64,000 bases of DNA from Hyphomonadaceae bacterium (GTDB taxonomy: Bacteria; Pseudomonadota; Alphaproteobacteria; Caulobacterales; Hyphomonadaceae): the NCBI GenBank assembly GCA_022844475.1, contig JALHLR010000002.1, forward strand, positions 110,512 through 174,511, in the 5' to 3' direction. Positions 36,522 to 45,319 of this stretch are shown here, piece after piece. How positions within the stretch are numbered: the first letter of the stretch is position 1; every line of letters begins with the position of its first letter. Below the pieces are notes generated by a model. It ran no database searches. It had not been told where the DNA came from and saw nothing but the letters and a program-made list of their open reading frames with translations. A program made the translations under genes and the position numbers.

Positions 36522-37487
36522 ATGATCGATCTTTCCCGTCGCCGCTTCATGCAGGCTCTGGCTGCAACAGGCGCCGCGGCGCCGCTGGCCGCCGCGTGCC
36601 AGACCATGCCTAGCGGTCCGTTCTTTCAGGGACGTGCAGCGCCGATCGGCATCCAGCTCTATACGCTGTCGGACATGCTCGCGACCAACCTGGAAGGCGC
36701 AATCGCCGAGGTCGCGCGCATTGGCTACAGGGCGGTCGAGATCCCGTCCTACATGGGCAGGACACCCGCGCAGCTTCGCGAACTGTTCTCGCGCAACGGC
36801 GTCGCTTGCACCGCCGCCCACATCCAGATGGCGCCTGGAACGTCTGCAGCGCCCGGTCTGCGCGGCGACCTCTCCAGACTCGCCGCCGACATGCACACGC
36901 TGGGCGCAGGCTTTGTCTATGCGCCATCCATGCCCGCACCAGCGGATATCGGCCTGACGCCGAATGCGGGCGAAGGCTATGCCTTCATCGTCCGCGCCGC
37001 AGCCGCGATGGGCGAGGATCGCTGGAAGCGCTTTGCCAGCGAGCTGTCCGAAGTCGGCCGCAAGCTGAATGCAGACGGCATCAAGTTCGGTTACCACAAT
37101 CACAACTATGAATTCGTGAAGGTCGGCAATCGTTCGGGCTTCGACATCCTGGTGCAGGAGAGCGATCCGGCAACGGTATCGTTCGAACTCGACGTCGGCT
37201 GGGCGGCAGCTGCGGGCGAAGACATCCCGGCGCTGTTCGCCAGGTATTCCGGCCGCTATACCGGCATGCACATCAAGGATGTGAAGGCGACCACGCAGGC
37301 CAACATCGCGCTGAAGATGGACCCGTCGGATGTGGGATCAGGCAAGCTCGACTGGAAGACCATTCTTCCTGCGGCTCACGCAGCGGGCGTGCGGAACTAC
37401 TTCCTCGAGCAGGAACCGCCTTTCGACAAGCCGAGGCTGGAAGCGGCGGCAAACGGGTATAGGTTCCTCAGCACACTTGAAACCTGA
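36522..37487 (+). CDS. Sugar phosphate isomerase/epimerase-like TIM barrel, Tat-exported
   Basis: A 321-aa xylose-isomerase-like TIM barrel (AP endonuclease 2 family). The N-terminus S-R-R-R-F-M-Q-A-L is a twin-arginine signal and the following L-A-A-A-C could serve as a lipobox. The barrel has I-G-I-Q-L-Y-T-L near residue 43, Y-H-N-H-N-Y-E near 190, E-L-D-V-G-W near 222 and H-I-K-D-V-K near 249, fitting metal-binding His, Glu and Asp residues. Start 36522 has GGAG six bases upstream. Acting in the periplasm, it may isomerise, epimerise or eliminate from a 3-keto sugar (inference). Confidence 0.82.
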   Translation: MIDLSRRRFMQALAATGAAAPLAAACQTMPSGPFFQGRAAPIGIQLYTLSDMLATNLEGAIAEVARIGYRAVEIPSYMGRTPAQLRELFSRNGVACTAAHIQMAPGTSAAPGLRGDLSRLAADMHTLGAGFVYAPSMPAPADIGLTPNAGEGYAFIVRAAAAMGEDRWKRFASELSEVGRKLNADGIKFGYHNHNYEFVKVGNRSGFDILVQESDPATVSFELDVGWAAAAGEDIPALFARYSGRYTGMHIKDVKATTQANIALKMDPSDVGSGKLDWKTILPAAHAAGVRNYFLEQEPPFDKPRLEAAANGYRFLSTLET

Positions 37488-37496
37488 GGACCGGCC

Positions 37497-38555
37497 ATGA
37501 AGACCATGAAGGGACCCGGCATCTTCCTCGCGCAGTTCGTCGGGCCGGATGCGCCATTCAACTCTCTCCCCACCATAGCAAAGTGGGCGAAGGAAAAGGG
37601 CTTTGTCGGCGTTCAGATTCCGACAGGCGAAGCATCGCTGTTCGATCTGCGCAAGGCGGCGGAAAGCGATGCGTACTGCGACGAGATCAAGGGCATCCTG
37701 AAGGACGCCGGCATCGTCATCACCGAACTGTCCACGCACCTGCAGGGCCAGCTGGTCGCGGTGCACCCGGCCTACGACACGCTGTTCGACGCCTTCGCGC
37801 CGCCGCAGGTGCGCGGCAATCCGAAGGCGCGGCAGGAATGGGCGGTTGAGCAGCTTCATCTCGCCGCAAAGGCATCCCGCCGCCTTGGCCTGGACGCCAG
37901 CGTGACGTTCTCGGGCTCGCTCGCCTGGCCCTATTTCTTTCCGTGGCCGCAGCGCCCGCCGGGACTGTTCGAGACCGCATTCGACGAGCTGGCGAAACGC
38001 TGGCATCCGATCCTTGATGCGTACGAGGAAGCCGGCGTCGATCTCTGCTACGAGATCCATCCGAGCGAAGACCTGTTCGACGGCACAACGTTCGAGATGT
38101 TTCTCGACCGCGTGAAGGGTCACAGGCGCTGCAACATCCTGTTCGACCCGAGCCACTTCGTGCTGCAGCAGCTGAACTATCTCGACTACATCGACCTGTA
38201 TCACGAGCGGATCAAGATGTTCCACGTGAAGGATGCAGAGTTCAATCCGACGGGACGGCAGGGCGTCTATTCGGGCTATGCGCCGTGGCTGGAGCGCGCC
38301 GGGCGCTTCCGCTCCGTCGGCGACGGGCAAGTGGATTTCAAGGGAATCTTCTCGAAGCTCGCGGGTTATGATTACGAAGGCTGGGCGGTACTGGAGTGGG
38401 AGTGCTGCATCAAGCATCCGGAAGATGGCGCACGCGAAGGCGCGGCCTTCATCCGCGACCACATCATCCGGGTGACGCCGCGCGCGTTCGATGATTTCGC
38501 GGCGAGCGGCACGGATGAAAAAGCCAACCGCCGCCTGCTGGGCCTCGACCGTTGA
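37497..38555 (+). CDS. Sugar phosphate isomerase/epimerase-like TIM barrel, cytosolic
   Basis: A 352-aa protein of the same TIM-barrel superfamily as the previous gene but without any export signal. Barrel residues include C-Y-E-I-H-P-S-E near 183, F-D-P-S-H near 216 and H-V-K-D-A-E near 243. It is longer and quite different in sequence from its exported neighbour, so the pair are not a recent duplication. It starts 9 bp after the previous stop and overlaps the next gene. Likely acts on the imported sugar; exact reaction unknown. Confidence 0.82.
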   Translation: MKTMKGPGIFLAQFVGPDAPFNSLPTIAKWAKEKGFVGVQIPTGEASLFDLRKAAESDAYCDEIKGILKDAGIVITELSTHLQGQLVAVHPAYDTLFDAFAPPQVRGNPKARQEWAVEQLHLAAKASRRLGLDASVTFSGSLAWPYFFPWPQRPPGLFETAFDELAKRWHPILDAYEEAGVDLCYEIHPSEDLFDGTTFEMFLDRVKGHRRCNILFDPSHFVLQQLNYLDYIDLYHERIKMFHVKDAEFNPTGRQGVYSGYAPWLERAGRFRSVGDGQVDFKGIFSKLAGYDYEGWAVLEWECCIKHPEDGAREGAAFIRDHIIRVTPRAFDDFAASGTDEKANRRLLGLDR

Positions 38556-39688
38556 GACGCCTGCGCCTCGGCATGGTCGGCGGTGGCGAAGGCGCGTTCA
38601 TCGGCGGCGTGCATCGCATGGCTGCAAGACTGGACGGGCACTGGGATCTCGTCGCAGGCAACTTCCAGTCCGATCCGGTCAGATCTGTCGCCTTCGGCAA
38701 GGGCCTCGGGATTGACGAGGCGCGCGCCTATCCGGACTTTCGCACCATGGCGGCCAGCGAGGCTGCGCGTGGGGACCGGATCGACGCGGTCGCGATCGTG
38801 ACGCCGAATTCGACGCACCACGCGATGGCGCGGGCGTTTCTGGACGTGGGCATCGCCGTGATCTGCGACAAGCCGATGACGATCACGCGCAAGCATGCGG
38901 ACGATCTGGTCGATGTCGTGAAGCGCACAGGACTGCCCTTCATCCTGACACACAACTATTCGGGCTATCCGATGGCGCGGCAGGCGCGCGCAATGATCGA
39001 CGCTGGCGAGCTCGGACACATCCGCATCATACAGGCCGAGTACGCGCAGGATTGGCTTGCGACCGAACTGCCCGGCAACAAGCAGGCTGACTGGCGCGGC
39101 GATCCGGCCAGAGCCGGGCCCGGCGGGGCGCTGGGTGACATCGCGACGCATGCTTTCCAGCTGATGGAGTTCGTCACCGGACTGAAAGCCGGCTCCCTCG
39201 CCGCTGATCTTTCCGCCTTCGTGCCGGGGCGCAAGGTGGACGACAATGTCAATGTGATGCTCCGGCTTGGCGATGCGCGCGGCATGCTGTGGGCGAGCCA
39301 GGTGGCGACGGGGTCCGTCAACGGGCTGAAGCTGCGCGTGTTTGGCGACAGGGGCGGCCTCGAATGGGCGCAGGAGACGCCAGAGACATTGCTGTTCACA
39401 CCGCTGGGCGGGCAGCAGCGCATCCTGCGTCGGGGCGGCGCCGGCATTTCCGCCGCCGCCGCCCATGCAACACGGGTTCCAGGCGGGCATCCGGAAGGTT
39501 ATCTCGAAGGCTTTGCGCAGATCTATTCGGATGCGGCAGAACTGATGCGCGCGTATCAGGAGAAGCGGGCGCCAGATCCATATGCGACGCTGGCGCCGGG
39601 CGTGAGCGATGGCCTGCGCGGCGTGAAATTCATCGAGGCGGCTATCGCCTCCAGTGGAAACAATGGCGCATGGACTGCGCTGGACTGA
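38552..39688 (+). CDS. Gfo/Idh/MocA-family oxidoreductase
   Basis: A 378-aa NAD(P)-dependent sugar dehydrogenase. The Rossmann motif G-M-V-G-G-G-E-G-A-F is at about residues 7-16, the E-K-P-equivalent reads C-D-K-P-M near 107-111, and the catalytic-site segment G-D-I-A-T-H near 194 supplies the conserved Asp/His. Enzymes of this family interconvert hydroxyl and keto groups, so re-reduction of a 3-keto sugar in the cytosol is likely. The start is TTG 38552 overlapping the previous TGA. Confidence 0.85.
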   Translation: MRRLRLGMVGGGEGAFIGGVHRMAARLDGHWDLVAGNFQSDPVRSVAFGKGLGIDEARAYPDFRTMAASEAARGDRIDAVAIVTPNSTHHAMARAFLDVGIAVICDKPMTITRKHADDLVDVVKRTGLPFILTHNYSGYPMARQARAMIDAGELGHIRIIQAEYAQDWLATELPGNKQADWRGDPARAGPGGALGDIATHAFQLMEFVTGLKAGSLAADLSAFVPGRKVDDNVNVMLRLGDARGMLWASQVATGSVNGLKLRVFGDRGGLEWAQETPETLLFTPLGGQQRILRRGGAGISAAAAHATRVPGGHPEGYLEGFAQIYSDAAELMRAYQEKRAPDPYATLAPGVSDGLRGVKFIEAAIASSGNNGAWTALD

Positions 39689-39700
39689 GGGAGATCTGAC

Positions 39701-40450
39701 ATGCGGATGATGGCGGGACTGCTAACAGCGACGATCGTGCTGGCGGCATGCGGTGGAGAGCCGACACCGGCCGCGCCGGTTGCAGAGGTTGCGCCCCCGG
39801 CCGCCGAGGCGCCTGCGATGGGCACGCTGACCGCTGAGCAACAGGCACAGGGGTGGAAGGCGCTGTTCAACGGCACGGACCTTTCGGGCTGGAAAGGCTA
39901 CAAGAAGGATGCCCCCGGCGCTGGCTGGGTTGTCGAGAATGGCGAGCTGACGCTGACGGCTAGCGGCGCGGGCGACATCATGACGGTGGAGCAGTTCGGC
40001 CCGTTCGAACTGTCGCTGGAGTGGAAGATCTCGCCCAAGGGAAACAGCGGGATCATCTATCTGGTCAACGAAGATCCGGCGGCGGAGAACACCTACAACA
40101 CGGGGCCGGAGATGCAGGTGCTCGACAATGATGGGCATCCCGACGGCAAGATACCCTCCCACCGCGCAGGCGCACTCTATGATTTCACCGTGCCACCCGA
40201 TGGGGCCGTCAAGCCGGTAGGCGAATGGAATGAGGCCGTTGTGCGCTTCACCGGATCAGAGATCGAGCACTGGCTGAACGGCACACTGGTGTCAGAGTCG
40301 AGCTATGGCGACGATGCGTGGAAGGCCAGGGTTGCGGCGACGAAGTTCAAGCAGTGGCCACTGTTCGGCACGTTTGCCCGCGGACATATTGCGCTTCAGG
40401 ACCATGGCGATCGCGTCTCGTACCGGAATATCCGCATTCGTCCGCTCTAG
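39701..40450 (+). CDS. DUF1080 lipoprotein, second copy (3-keto-disaccharide hydrolase family)
   Basis: A 249-aa lipoprotein with lipobox L-A-A-C at about residues 14-17 and a Pro/Ala-rich linker to about residue 45. The DUF1080 domain starts W-K-A-L-F-N-G-T-D-L-S-G-W near 52-62, followed by N-S-G-I-I-Y-L near 114 and the C-terminal I-A-L-Q-D-H-G-D-R-V-S-Y-R-N-I, the classical family end. It closes the transporter operon, 12 bp after the Gfo/Idh gene, and probably cleaves an oxidised glycoside at the cell envelope. Confidence 0.85.
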   Translation: MRMMAGLLTATIVLAACGGEPTPAAPVAEVAPPAAEAPAMGTLTAEQQAQGWKALFNGTDLSGWKGYKKDAPGAGWVVENGELTLTASGAGDIMTVEQFGPFELSLEWKISPKGNSGIIYLVNEDPAAENTYNTGPEMQVLDNDGHPDGKIPSHRAGALYDFTVPPDGAVKPVGEWNEAVVRFTGSEIEHWLNGTLVSESSYGDDAWKARVAATKFKQWPLFGTFARGHIALQDHGDRVSYRNIRIRPL

Positions 40451-40458
40451 GCGAAAGC

Positions 40459-40509
40459 CACGCTCCCGGGTCAGCGCGCATCCGCACAGCGCGATCGCCC
40501 GGGGGCGTG
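40459..40509. terminator. Long inverted repeat between convergent operons
   Basis: CACGCTCCCGGG at 40459-40470 pairs with CCCGGGGGCGTG at 40498-40509 (eleven Watson-Crick pairs and one G-T), enclosing a GC-rich loop with further GCGC complementarity. It sits in the 71-bp gap between the DUF1080 gene and the CoA-transferase genes, which converge here. There is no T-run, so it is a probable bidirectional transcription end or RNA-stabilising hairpin rather than a textbook intrinsic terminator. Confidence 0.45.
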
Positions 40510-40521
40510 CGATGTCGCCTG

Positions 40522-41148
40522 TCAGACGAGCGTCGCTTCCGTACTGGAGACGATCTCCTCGTGGGTGACGCCCGGCGCCGCTTCGACCAGCTTCAGGCCG
40601 CCCTTCACGACATCGAACACGCCCAGATTCGTGATGATGCGGTTCACAACGCGCTTGCCGGTCAGCGGCAGAGAGCATTGCTTCAGCAGCTTGGTCTCAC
40701 CAGCCTTGCTGGTGTGATCCATGATGACGACGACGCGCTTCACGCCAGCCACAAGATCCATGGCGCCGCCCATGCCCTTCACCAGCTTGCCCGGGATCAT
40801 CCAGTTTGCGAGGTCGCCTGTTTCGGAGACCTCCATCGCGCCGAGGATCGCGAGGTCGATATGGCCGCCGCGGATCATGCCGAAGGATTGCGAAGACGAG
40901 AAATAGACTGAGCGGTCAAGCTCCGTAATCGTCTGTTTGCCGGCGTTGATGAGATCTGCGTCCTCCTCGCCCTCGATCGGGAACGGACCCATGCCGAGCA
41001 TGCCGTTTTCCGACTGCAGCGTGACATCGACGCCTTTCGGAATGTGGTTCGCCACCAGCGTCGGGATTCCGATGCCAAGGTTCACATAGAACCCGTCCTG
41101 CAACTCCTGCGCGGCGCGGGCAGCCATCTGATCGCGGTTCCAGGGCAT
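40522..41148 (-). CDS. scoB: 3-oxoacid CoA-transferase subunit B
   Basis: The beta subunit (208 aa) of a heteromeric CoA-transferase that moves CoA between succinyl-CoA and acetoacetate or similar. Typical segments are N-L-G-I-G-I-P-T-L near residue 26, the catalytic Glu in S-E-N-G-M-L-G near 48, and G-G-A-M-D-L near 127. Its ATG overlaps the subunit A stop (TGATG). Lying after fahA, it would activate the acetoacetate released by tyrosine breakdown. Confidence 0.92.
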   Translation of the reverse strand: MPWNRDQMAARAAQELQDGFYVNLGIGIPTLVANHIPKGVDVTLQSENGMLGMGPFPIEGEEDADLINAGKQTITELDRSVYFSSSQSFGMIRGGHIDLAILGAMEVSETGDLANWMIPGKLVKGMGGAMDLVAGVKRVVVIMDHTSKAGETKLLKQCSLPLTGKRVVNRIITNLGVFDVVKGGLKLVEAAPGVTHEEIVSSTEATLV

Positions 41149-41855
41149 CACACGGACTCCTTCTTGCGAACGGTGCGCTGCTCGATGCGCTTCTCGAAGT
41201 TGCCCTTGATCAGGCGGTTCACGAAAATGCCCGGCAGGTGGATGTGATCAGGGTCCAGCGAGCCAACGGGAACGATTTCCTCGACCTCGACGACGCATAT
41301 CTTTCCGGCGGTCGCCATGTCTGGGTTGAAATTGCGGGCTGTCTTGCGGAAGACGAGATTGCCCTGCGTGTCGGCTTTCCAGGCCTTCACAATCGAAAGG
41401 TCCGACACGAGGCCGGTCTCGAGGATGTAGGTCTGTCCGTTGAACTCGCGGTGTTCCTTGCCATCGGCGACAATCGTGCCGACGCCCGTCTTTGTGTAGA
41501 ATCCGGGGATCCCCGCACCGCCGGCCCGGCAGCGCTCGGCAAGTGTGCCCTGTGGGTTGAACTCGAGCTCTAGTTCGCCGGAGAGATACTGCCGCTCGAA
41601 CTCCTTGTTCTCGCCGACATAGGACGAGATCATCTTCTTTACCTGCCGCGTGTTGAGCAACACGCCCAGCCCGAAACCGTCGACGCCGGCGTTGTTCGAG
41701 ATGACCGTCAGGTTCTTCGTACCCTGCCGCTTCACTTCGGCGATCAGATTCTCGGGGATACCGCACAGGCCGAAACCGCCCGCCATGATGGTCATTCCGT
41801 CGAACAGCACGCCGTCGAGTGCCGCCTGCGCGCTGGGATAGATCTTGCTTGCCAT
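41148..41855 (-). CDS. scoA: 3-oxoacid CoA-transferase subunit A
   Basis: The alpha subunit (235 aa), with the family glycine-rich segment [10 protein letters not shown] near residues 26-35, S-N-N-A-G near 53 and [14 protein letters not shown] near 107. It lies 15 bp after fahA on the same strand and is coupled to subunit B. The pair could serve acetoacetate use more widely, but the position ties it to tyrosine degradation. Confidence 0.92.
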   Translation of the reverse strand: MASKIYPSAQAALDGVLFDGMTIMAGGFGLCGIPENLIAEVKRQGTKNLTVISNNAGVDGFGLGVLLNTRQVKKMISSYVGENKEFERQYLSGELELEFNPQGTLAERCRAGGAGIPGFYTKTGVGTIVADGKEHREFNGQTYILETGLVSDLSIVKAWKADTQGNLVFRKTARNFNPDMATAGKICVVEVEEIVPVGSLDPDHIHLPGIFVNRLIKGNFEKRIEQRTVRKKESV

Positions 41856-41870
41856 ATCCTTGTCCCTTGC

Positions 41871-42875
41871 TTAGCCGCCGACGATCTGGTCGATCCGCCC
41901 GAACACAGACCGGCCGCGATCATCCAGCATTTCGATCTCGACGCGATCGCCGCGCTTGAGAAATCCGGTCTTCGCCGCGCCCTGTGTGATCGTCTCGACC
42001 ATGCGCAGCTCGGCGATGCACGAATATCCGACGCCACCATCGGCGATGGCCTTGCCCGGTCCGCCATCCTCGCCACGATTGGACACCGTGCCCGAGCCGA
42101 TGATGGAGCCGGCAGACAGAGCGCGCGTCTTTGCAGCGTGCGCGATCAGGCTCGGAAAATCGAATGTCATGTCGGCTCGTGTATTCGCGCGACCGAAGGA
42201 CTCGCCATTGAGCCGGACAGACAGCGTGCCGTTCAGCCGGTCGCCATCCCACATGCCCTCGAACTCGTCGGGCGTGACGGCGACGGGAGAGAAGGCGGAG
42301 GACGGCTTCGACTGGAAGAAGCCGAAGCCCTTCGCGAGCTCGTTGGGGATGAGGTTCCGCAGGCTGACATCGTTGCACAGCATGACGAGGCGGATGGCCC
42401 GCTGTGCTTCCTCGTGGCTGGCGCCGAGGCGGACATCGCCGGTAACGACGGCGACCTCGCCCTCCATGTCGCAGCCCCAGCTTTCGTCGGCGAGCGGGAT
42501 GGGATCACGCGGGCCGAGGAAGGTATCCGAGCCGCCCTGATACATCAGCGGGTCGGTCCAGAACGTGTCTGGCATTTCGGCGTTGCGCGCCTTGCGCACA
42601 AGGGCCACGTGATTCACGTAGGCCGAACCGTCAGCCCACTGATAGGCGCGCGGCAGAGGCGAGGCACAGTCGTTCTCGTGGAACCGGTCGGTGGGAACGG
42701 AACCGATCTCGACTTCTTCCGCCAGCGTATGCAGGCGCGGTGCATGACGCTTCCAGTTGTCCAGCGCAGCCTGCAGCGTCGGCGCAATGTGGCCAGCGTC
42801 GGCAAAACGCGTGAGATCACGCGAAACCACGACAAGACGTCCATCGCGGCCATGCTTGAGGGATGCTAGCTTCAT
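41871..42875 (-). CDS. fahA: Fumarylacetoacetate hydrolase
   Basis: A 334-aa FAH-fold enzyme that cleaves fumarylacetoacetate to fumarate and acetoacetate, the last step of tyrosine degradation. Metal-binding and catalytic segments include M-E-G-E-V-A-V near residue 137, N-D-V-S-L-R-N near 168 and the C-terminal G-S-G-T-V-S-N-R-G near 255. It is separated from the upstream unknown gene by a 395-bp gap, so it probably has its own promoter. Confidence 0.9.
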   Translation of the reverse strand: MKLASLKHGRDGRLVVVSRDLTRFADAGHIAPTLQAALDNWKRHAPRLHTLAEEVEIGSVPTDRFHENDCASPLPRAYQWADGSAYVNHVALVRKARNAEMPDTFWTDPLMYQGGSDTFLGPRDPIPLADESWGCDMEGEVAVVTGDVRLGASHEEAQRAIRLVMLCNDVSLRNLIPNELAKGFGFFQSKPSSAFSPVAVTPDEFEGMWDGDRLNGTLSVRLNGESFGRANTRADMTFDFPSLIAHAAKTRALSAGSIIGSGTVSNRGEDGGPGKAIADGGVGYSCIAELRMVETITQGAAKTGFLKRGDRVEIEMLDDRGRSVFGRIDQIVGG

Positions 42876-43270
42876 GAGCGTCTTCTAGGACGCGCGCGCG
42901 ACAGAGGCAAATGGCGACCAGACGAGATTCTGCAAATCTTGCGACTGGCAGCGCAACTCAGCTCTCGTCCTTGTGGGCCCGCGGGCAAAGCGCATCTGGC
43001 TGGCGGTGTCGCCGCAACCCGGGTTCGAGACGTTCGCAGGGCCGTCGCTGTTGACGCAATCACCGTACGCGGTGTCGGGGCCAGCGTGGAGAAGCGGGGG
43101 GCCTGCTTTCGAACCACCGCCGTTCGCCTGCGTGCCGCCGCAGCGGCGCATCATCGCGCCGATGCCGGCTGCCTGTGACGGCTCAGCCGGAGGGGGCGAA
43201 TCGGGCGCGGATTCCGGCCTCTCCTGGCACCTGCCTCCGGACATGGGACGCCGGGGCGCGCCGGCAAGGT
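42876..43270. other. Intergenic region upstream of fahA, nothing recognised
   Basis: A 395-bp stretch inside the tyrosine gene cluster. Open frames on the minus strand have no ribosome site and low-complexity composition. It should carry the promoter for fahA-scoAB. I see no repeat or RNA gene. Confidence 0.5.
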
Positions 43271-44161
43271 TCACTCAGGCCAGGCTTCATGCACGAGATC
43301 GGCGCCGAACACGGTCTCGGGTCCAAGCAACCGGAATGTCGGGGCGGACCAGACCCCTGAAAAAAGCGCCTGCATTTCCAGGGAGCCGGTGGCCGGCGTG
43401 AACAGTGCGGGCTGACCGTCGATCTCGCCGCGTTCGATGCCGGCGATGCGGATGCCGCTTTCAACGCCAAGCAGCTTGTACTCGAACTTCGGATCGGGAT
43501 TGCGAGCGAACATCTTGAGCAGCTTTGGCCGCTCCTGCCGTACCAGCACGACGCGGGTGATGAGGCTTTCGGGGATGAGGGTGGCGACGCCGAACGTCCA
43601 GGTGATGGCGGGCTCGGGGTCCGTGCCGGGGCCGGGCTGGAGCCAGACGATCTTGGGCACGAACAGGTTCTCCCCCGCCTCTGCCTGAAGCTGGGCGCGG
43701 CCGTAATTCCACGCCCGGGCGGCTTCGAGGCGGGCCGGGTCGGCGGAAAGCGGGCGTTCCATGCCCTGCTTCGCAGCGATGGCAACGGTAGAGCGGTTGC
43801 CGTAGTTCCAGCCTTCGAGAAATCCCTCGCGCGCGTACGGCCCCTCGCCCATTCGCTGAGGATCATCAATACGTGACGGGAAGCGCGCGAGGAAGGCGGC
43901 CACCTCCGGCTCGGCCTCCAGCGCAAAAGTGTGCGGCCGGAAGTAGTTCATGTTGAAGGCGACAGACGGGCCACCGGGTCCTTCCTCACCCTCGACTGCC
44001 TCAGTGGTTTCGTCGATATGAAAGGTGAAATACACGCCGGTTTCGGGATTGGCGTAGCTCACCTGCTCGCCTTCGACTTCATAGTGCGGCCGTGCCTTGA
44101 ACCAGTGCCGGATCGCATCTGTGTCGAACGCGTCGGGACGCAGGTAGAGGTCGTAGCTCAC
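43271..44161 (-). CDS. Unknown protein in the homogentisate operon (296 aa)
   Basis: I do not recognise this protein. It begins M-S-Y-D-L-Y-L-R-P and has no signal or membrane segment, so it is cytosolic. The first half holds Y-A-N-P-E-T-G-V-Y-F-T-F-H-I-D and Y-F-R-P-H-T-F; the second half is a beta-rich domain with V-P-K-I-V-W-L, R-V-V-L-V-R-Q-E-R-P-K-L-L near 210 and V-W-S-A-P-T-F-R-L near 270. It starts 3 bp after the hmgA stop, so it is in the homogentisate operon. The start motif recalls immunity-like or SUKH/DUF proteins but this is only an impression. Confidence 0.75.
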   Translation of the reverse strand: MSYDLYLRPDAFDTDAIRHWFKARPHYEVEGEQVSYANPETGVYFTFHIDETTEAVEGEEGPGGPSVAFNMNYFRPHTFALEAEPEVAAFLARFPSRIDDPQRMGEGPYAREGFLEGWNYGNRSTVAIAAKQGMERPLSADPARLEAARAWNYGRAQLQAEAGENLFVPKIVWLQPGPGTDPEPAITWTFGVATLIPESLITRVVLVRQERPKLLKMFARNPDPKFEYKLLGVESGIRIAGIERGEIDGQPALFTPATGSLEMQALFSGVWSAPTFRLLGPETVFGADLVHEAWPE

Positions 44162-44164
44162 GCC

Positions 44165-45319
44165 CTACTCGCTCGTCTTCCAGCTGTTGACGTAATCCCT
44201 GTTCTCCAGCGCTTCGGCTTCCGGGCCGACGTCCAGCGGGTCACGCGTGTCGATCATCACCGCGTATTCGTCGGTCATGGCTTTTTCCTGCACGAACATC
44301 TTCTTCAGCGCCTTCGGGTGGGGGCCGTGTGTGAAGCCGGAGGGGTGGAAGGTCATCATGCCGGCCTTGATGTTGTCGCGGCTGAAGAAGTCGCCCGCGT
44401 GGTAGAACAGCACCTCATCGAAATCGTCATTGTTGTGGAAGAAGGGCACCTTGATCGCGCCGGGATCGGTTTCGAACGGGCGCGGCGCGAAGGTGCAGAC
44501 GACGAAGCGATCGGACAGGAAGGTCGTGTGGACGCTGGGCGGCAGATGATAGCGGTGCGAGACGACGGGGCGTATGTCGCGCACGTTCAACTTCACTGGC
44601 GCAAGATCGCCATGCCAGCCAACAGCATTCATCGGGAAATAGGGATAAGTGATCGTCGATACCTGCCCGCGCTTCTTGACCTCGACCGTCCACACGTTGG
44701 GATTGGCCTGCATCGCCTGATGCGCCTGGTCGATGCGCGGTGTCTGCAGAATCGCCGGATCGAAGATCGCGTGCGGCCCCAGCAGGCCACGATCCGGCAG
44801 GGTGAAATGCGCATTGGTCGCTTCGATGATCAGGATTTCGACCAGGTCCGCTGTTCCGCGGTCCATCAGCCACATCGCGCCGCGCGGCAGGTAGACATAG
44901 TCGCCGGCTTCAACCTCTAAGTGCCCCCAATCGGTGTAGAGGTGGCCAGATCCCTCGTGAATGAACAACAGCGTGTCGCCATCCGAGTTTCGCGCGATGC
45001 GTTCCTGATTGTGCGCCATGCGCCAGTAACGTATCTCGCACGCCTTGTTGTGCAGGATCACCGGCGCCTGCCATGGCGAGGGCGTGCCGCTGCCGCGACC
45101 GCTGTGCGTGTGCGTCAGATCGAACGCACGCGGACGCAGCGGACCCTTGAATTCGGTCCAGCCCGTCGGCGGCTTTGGGTGATAGAAGAAAGCGGCGGGG
45201 CCGAAGAAACCTTCCTTCGACATCTCGCGCTCATATGTGCCCTCGGGAAGATCCGTATGCGCCTGCTTCGAATGCCTGCCCTCGGCGCCCTGCACCGGGA
45301 TCCACTTGCCTTTGGTCAT
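44165..45319 (-). CDS. hmgA: Homogentisate 1,2-dioxygenase, short form
   Basis: The iron enzyme that opens the homogentisate ring to maleylacetoacetate. The 384-aa protein has the metal-site region P-F-F-H-N-N-D-D-F-D-E-V-L-F-Y near residue 308 and H-P-S-G-F-T-H-G-P-H-P near 341-351, carrying the conserved His and Glu ligands. It is about 50 residues shorter than the human and Pseudomonas enzymes, mainly at the N-terminus. Its start overlaps the maiA stop by 4 bp. Confidence 0.9.
   Translation of the reverse strand: MTKGKWIPVQGAEGRHSKQAHTDLPEGTYEREMSKEGFFGPAAFFYHPKPPTGWTEFKGPLRPRAFDLTHTHSGRGSGTPSPWQAPVILHNKACEIRYWRMAHNQERIARNSDGDTLLFIHEGSGHLYTDWGHLEVEAGDYVYLPRGAMWLMDRGTADLVEILIIEATNAHFTLPDRGLLGPHAIFDPAILQTPRIDQAHQAMQANPNVWTVEVKKRGQVSTITYPYFPMNAVGWHGDLAPVKLNVRDIRPVVSHRYHLPPSVHTTFLSDRFVVCTFAPRPFETDPGAIKVPFFHNNDDFDEVLFYHAGDFFSRDNIKAGMMTFHPSGFTHGPHPKALKKMFVQEKAMTDEYAVMIDTRDPLDVGPEAEALENRDYVNSWKTSE

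Noticed and set aside
35547..37271. A 574-codon minus-strand frame opposite the MFS carrier and isomerase
   Set aside because: Rich in His, Asp and Glu in a mirror pattern of hydrophobic codons; the plus strand encodes clear membrane and TIM-barrel proteins.
42885..43274. A 129-codon minus-strand frame between fahA and the unknown gene
   Set aside because: Pro, Arg, Gly and Cys rich, overlaps the neighbouring gene's end, and has no ribosome site.
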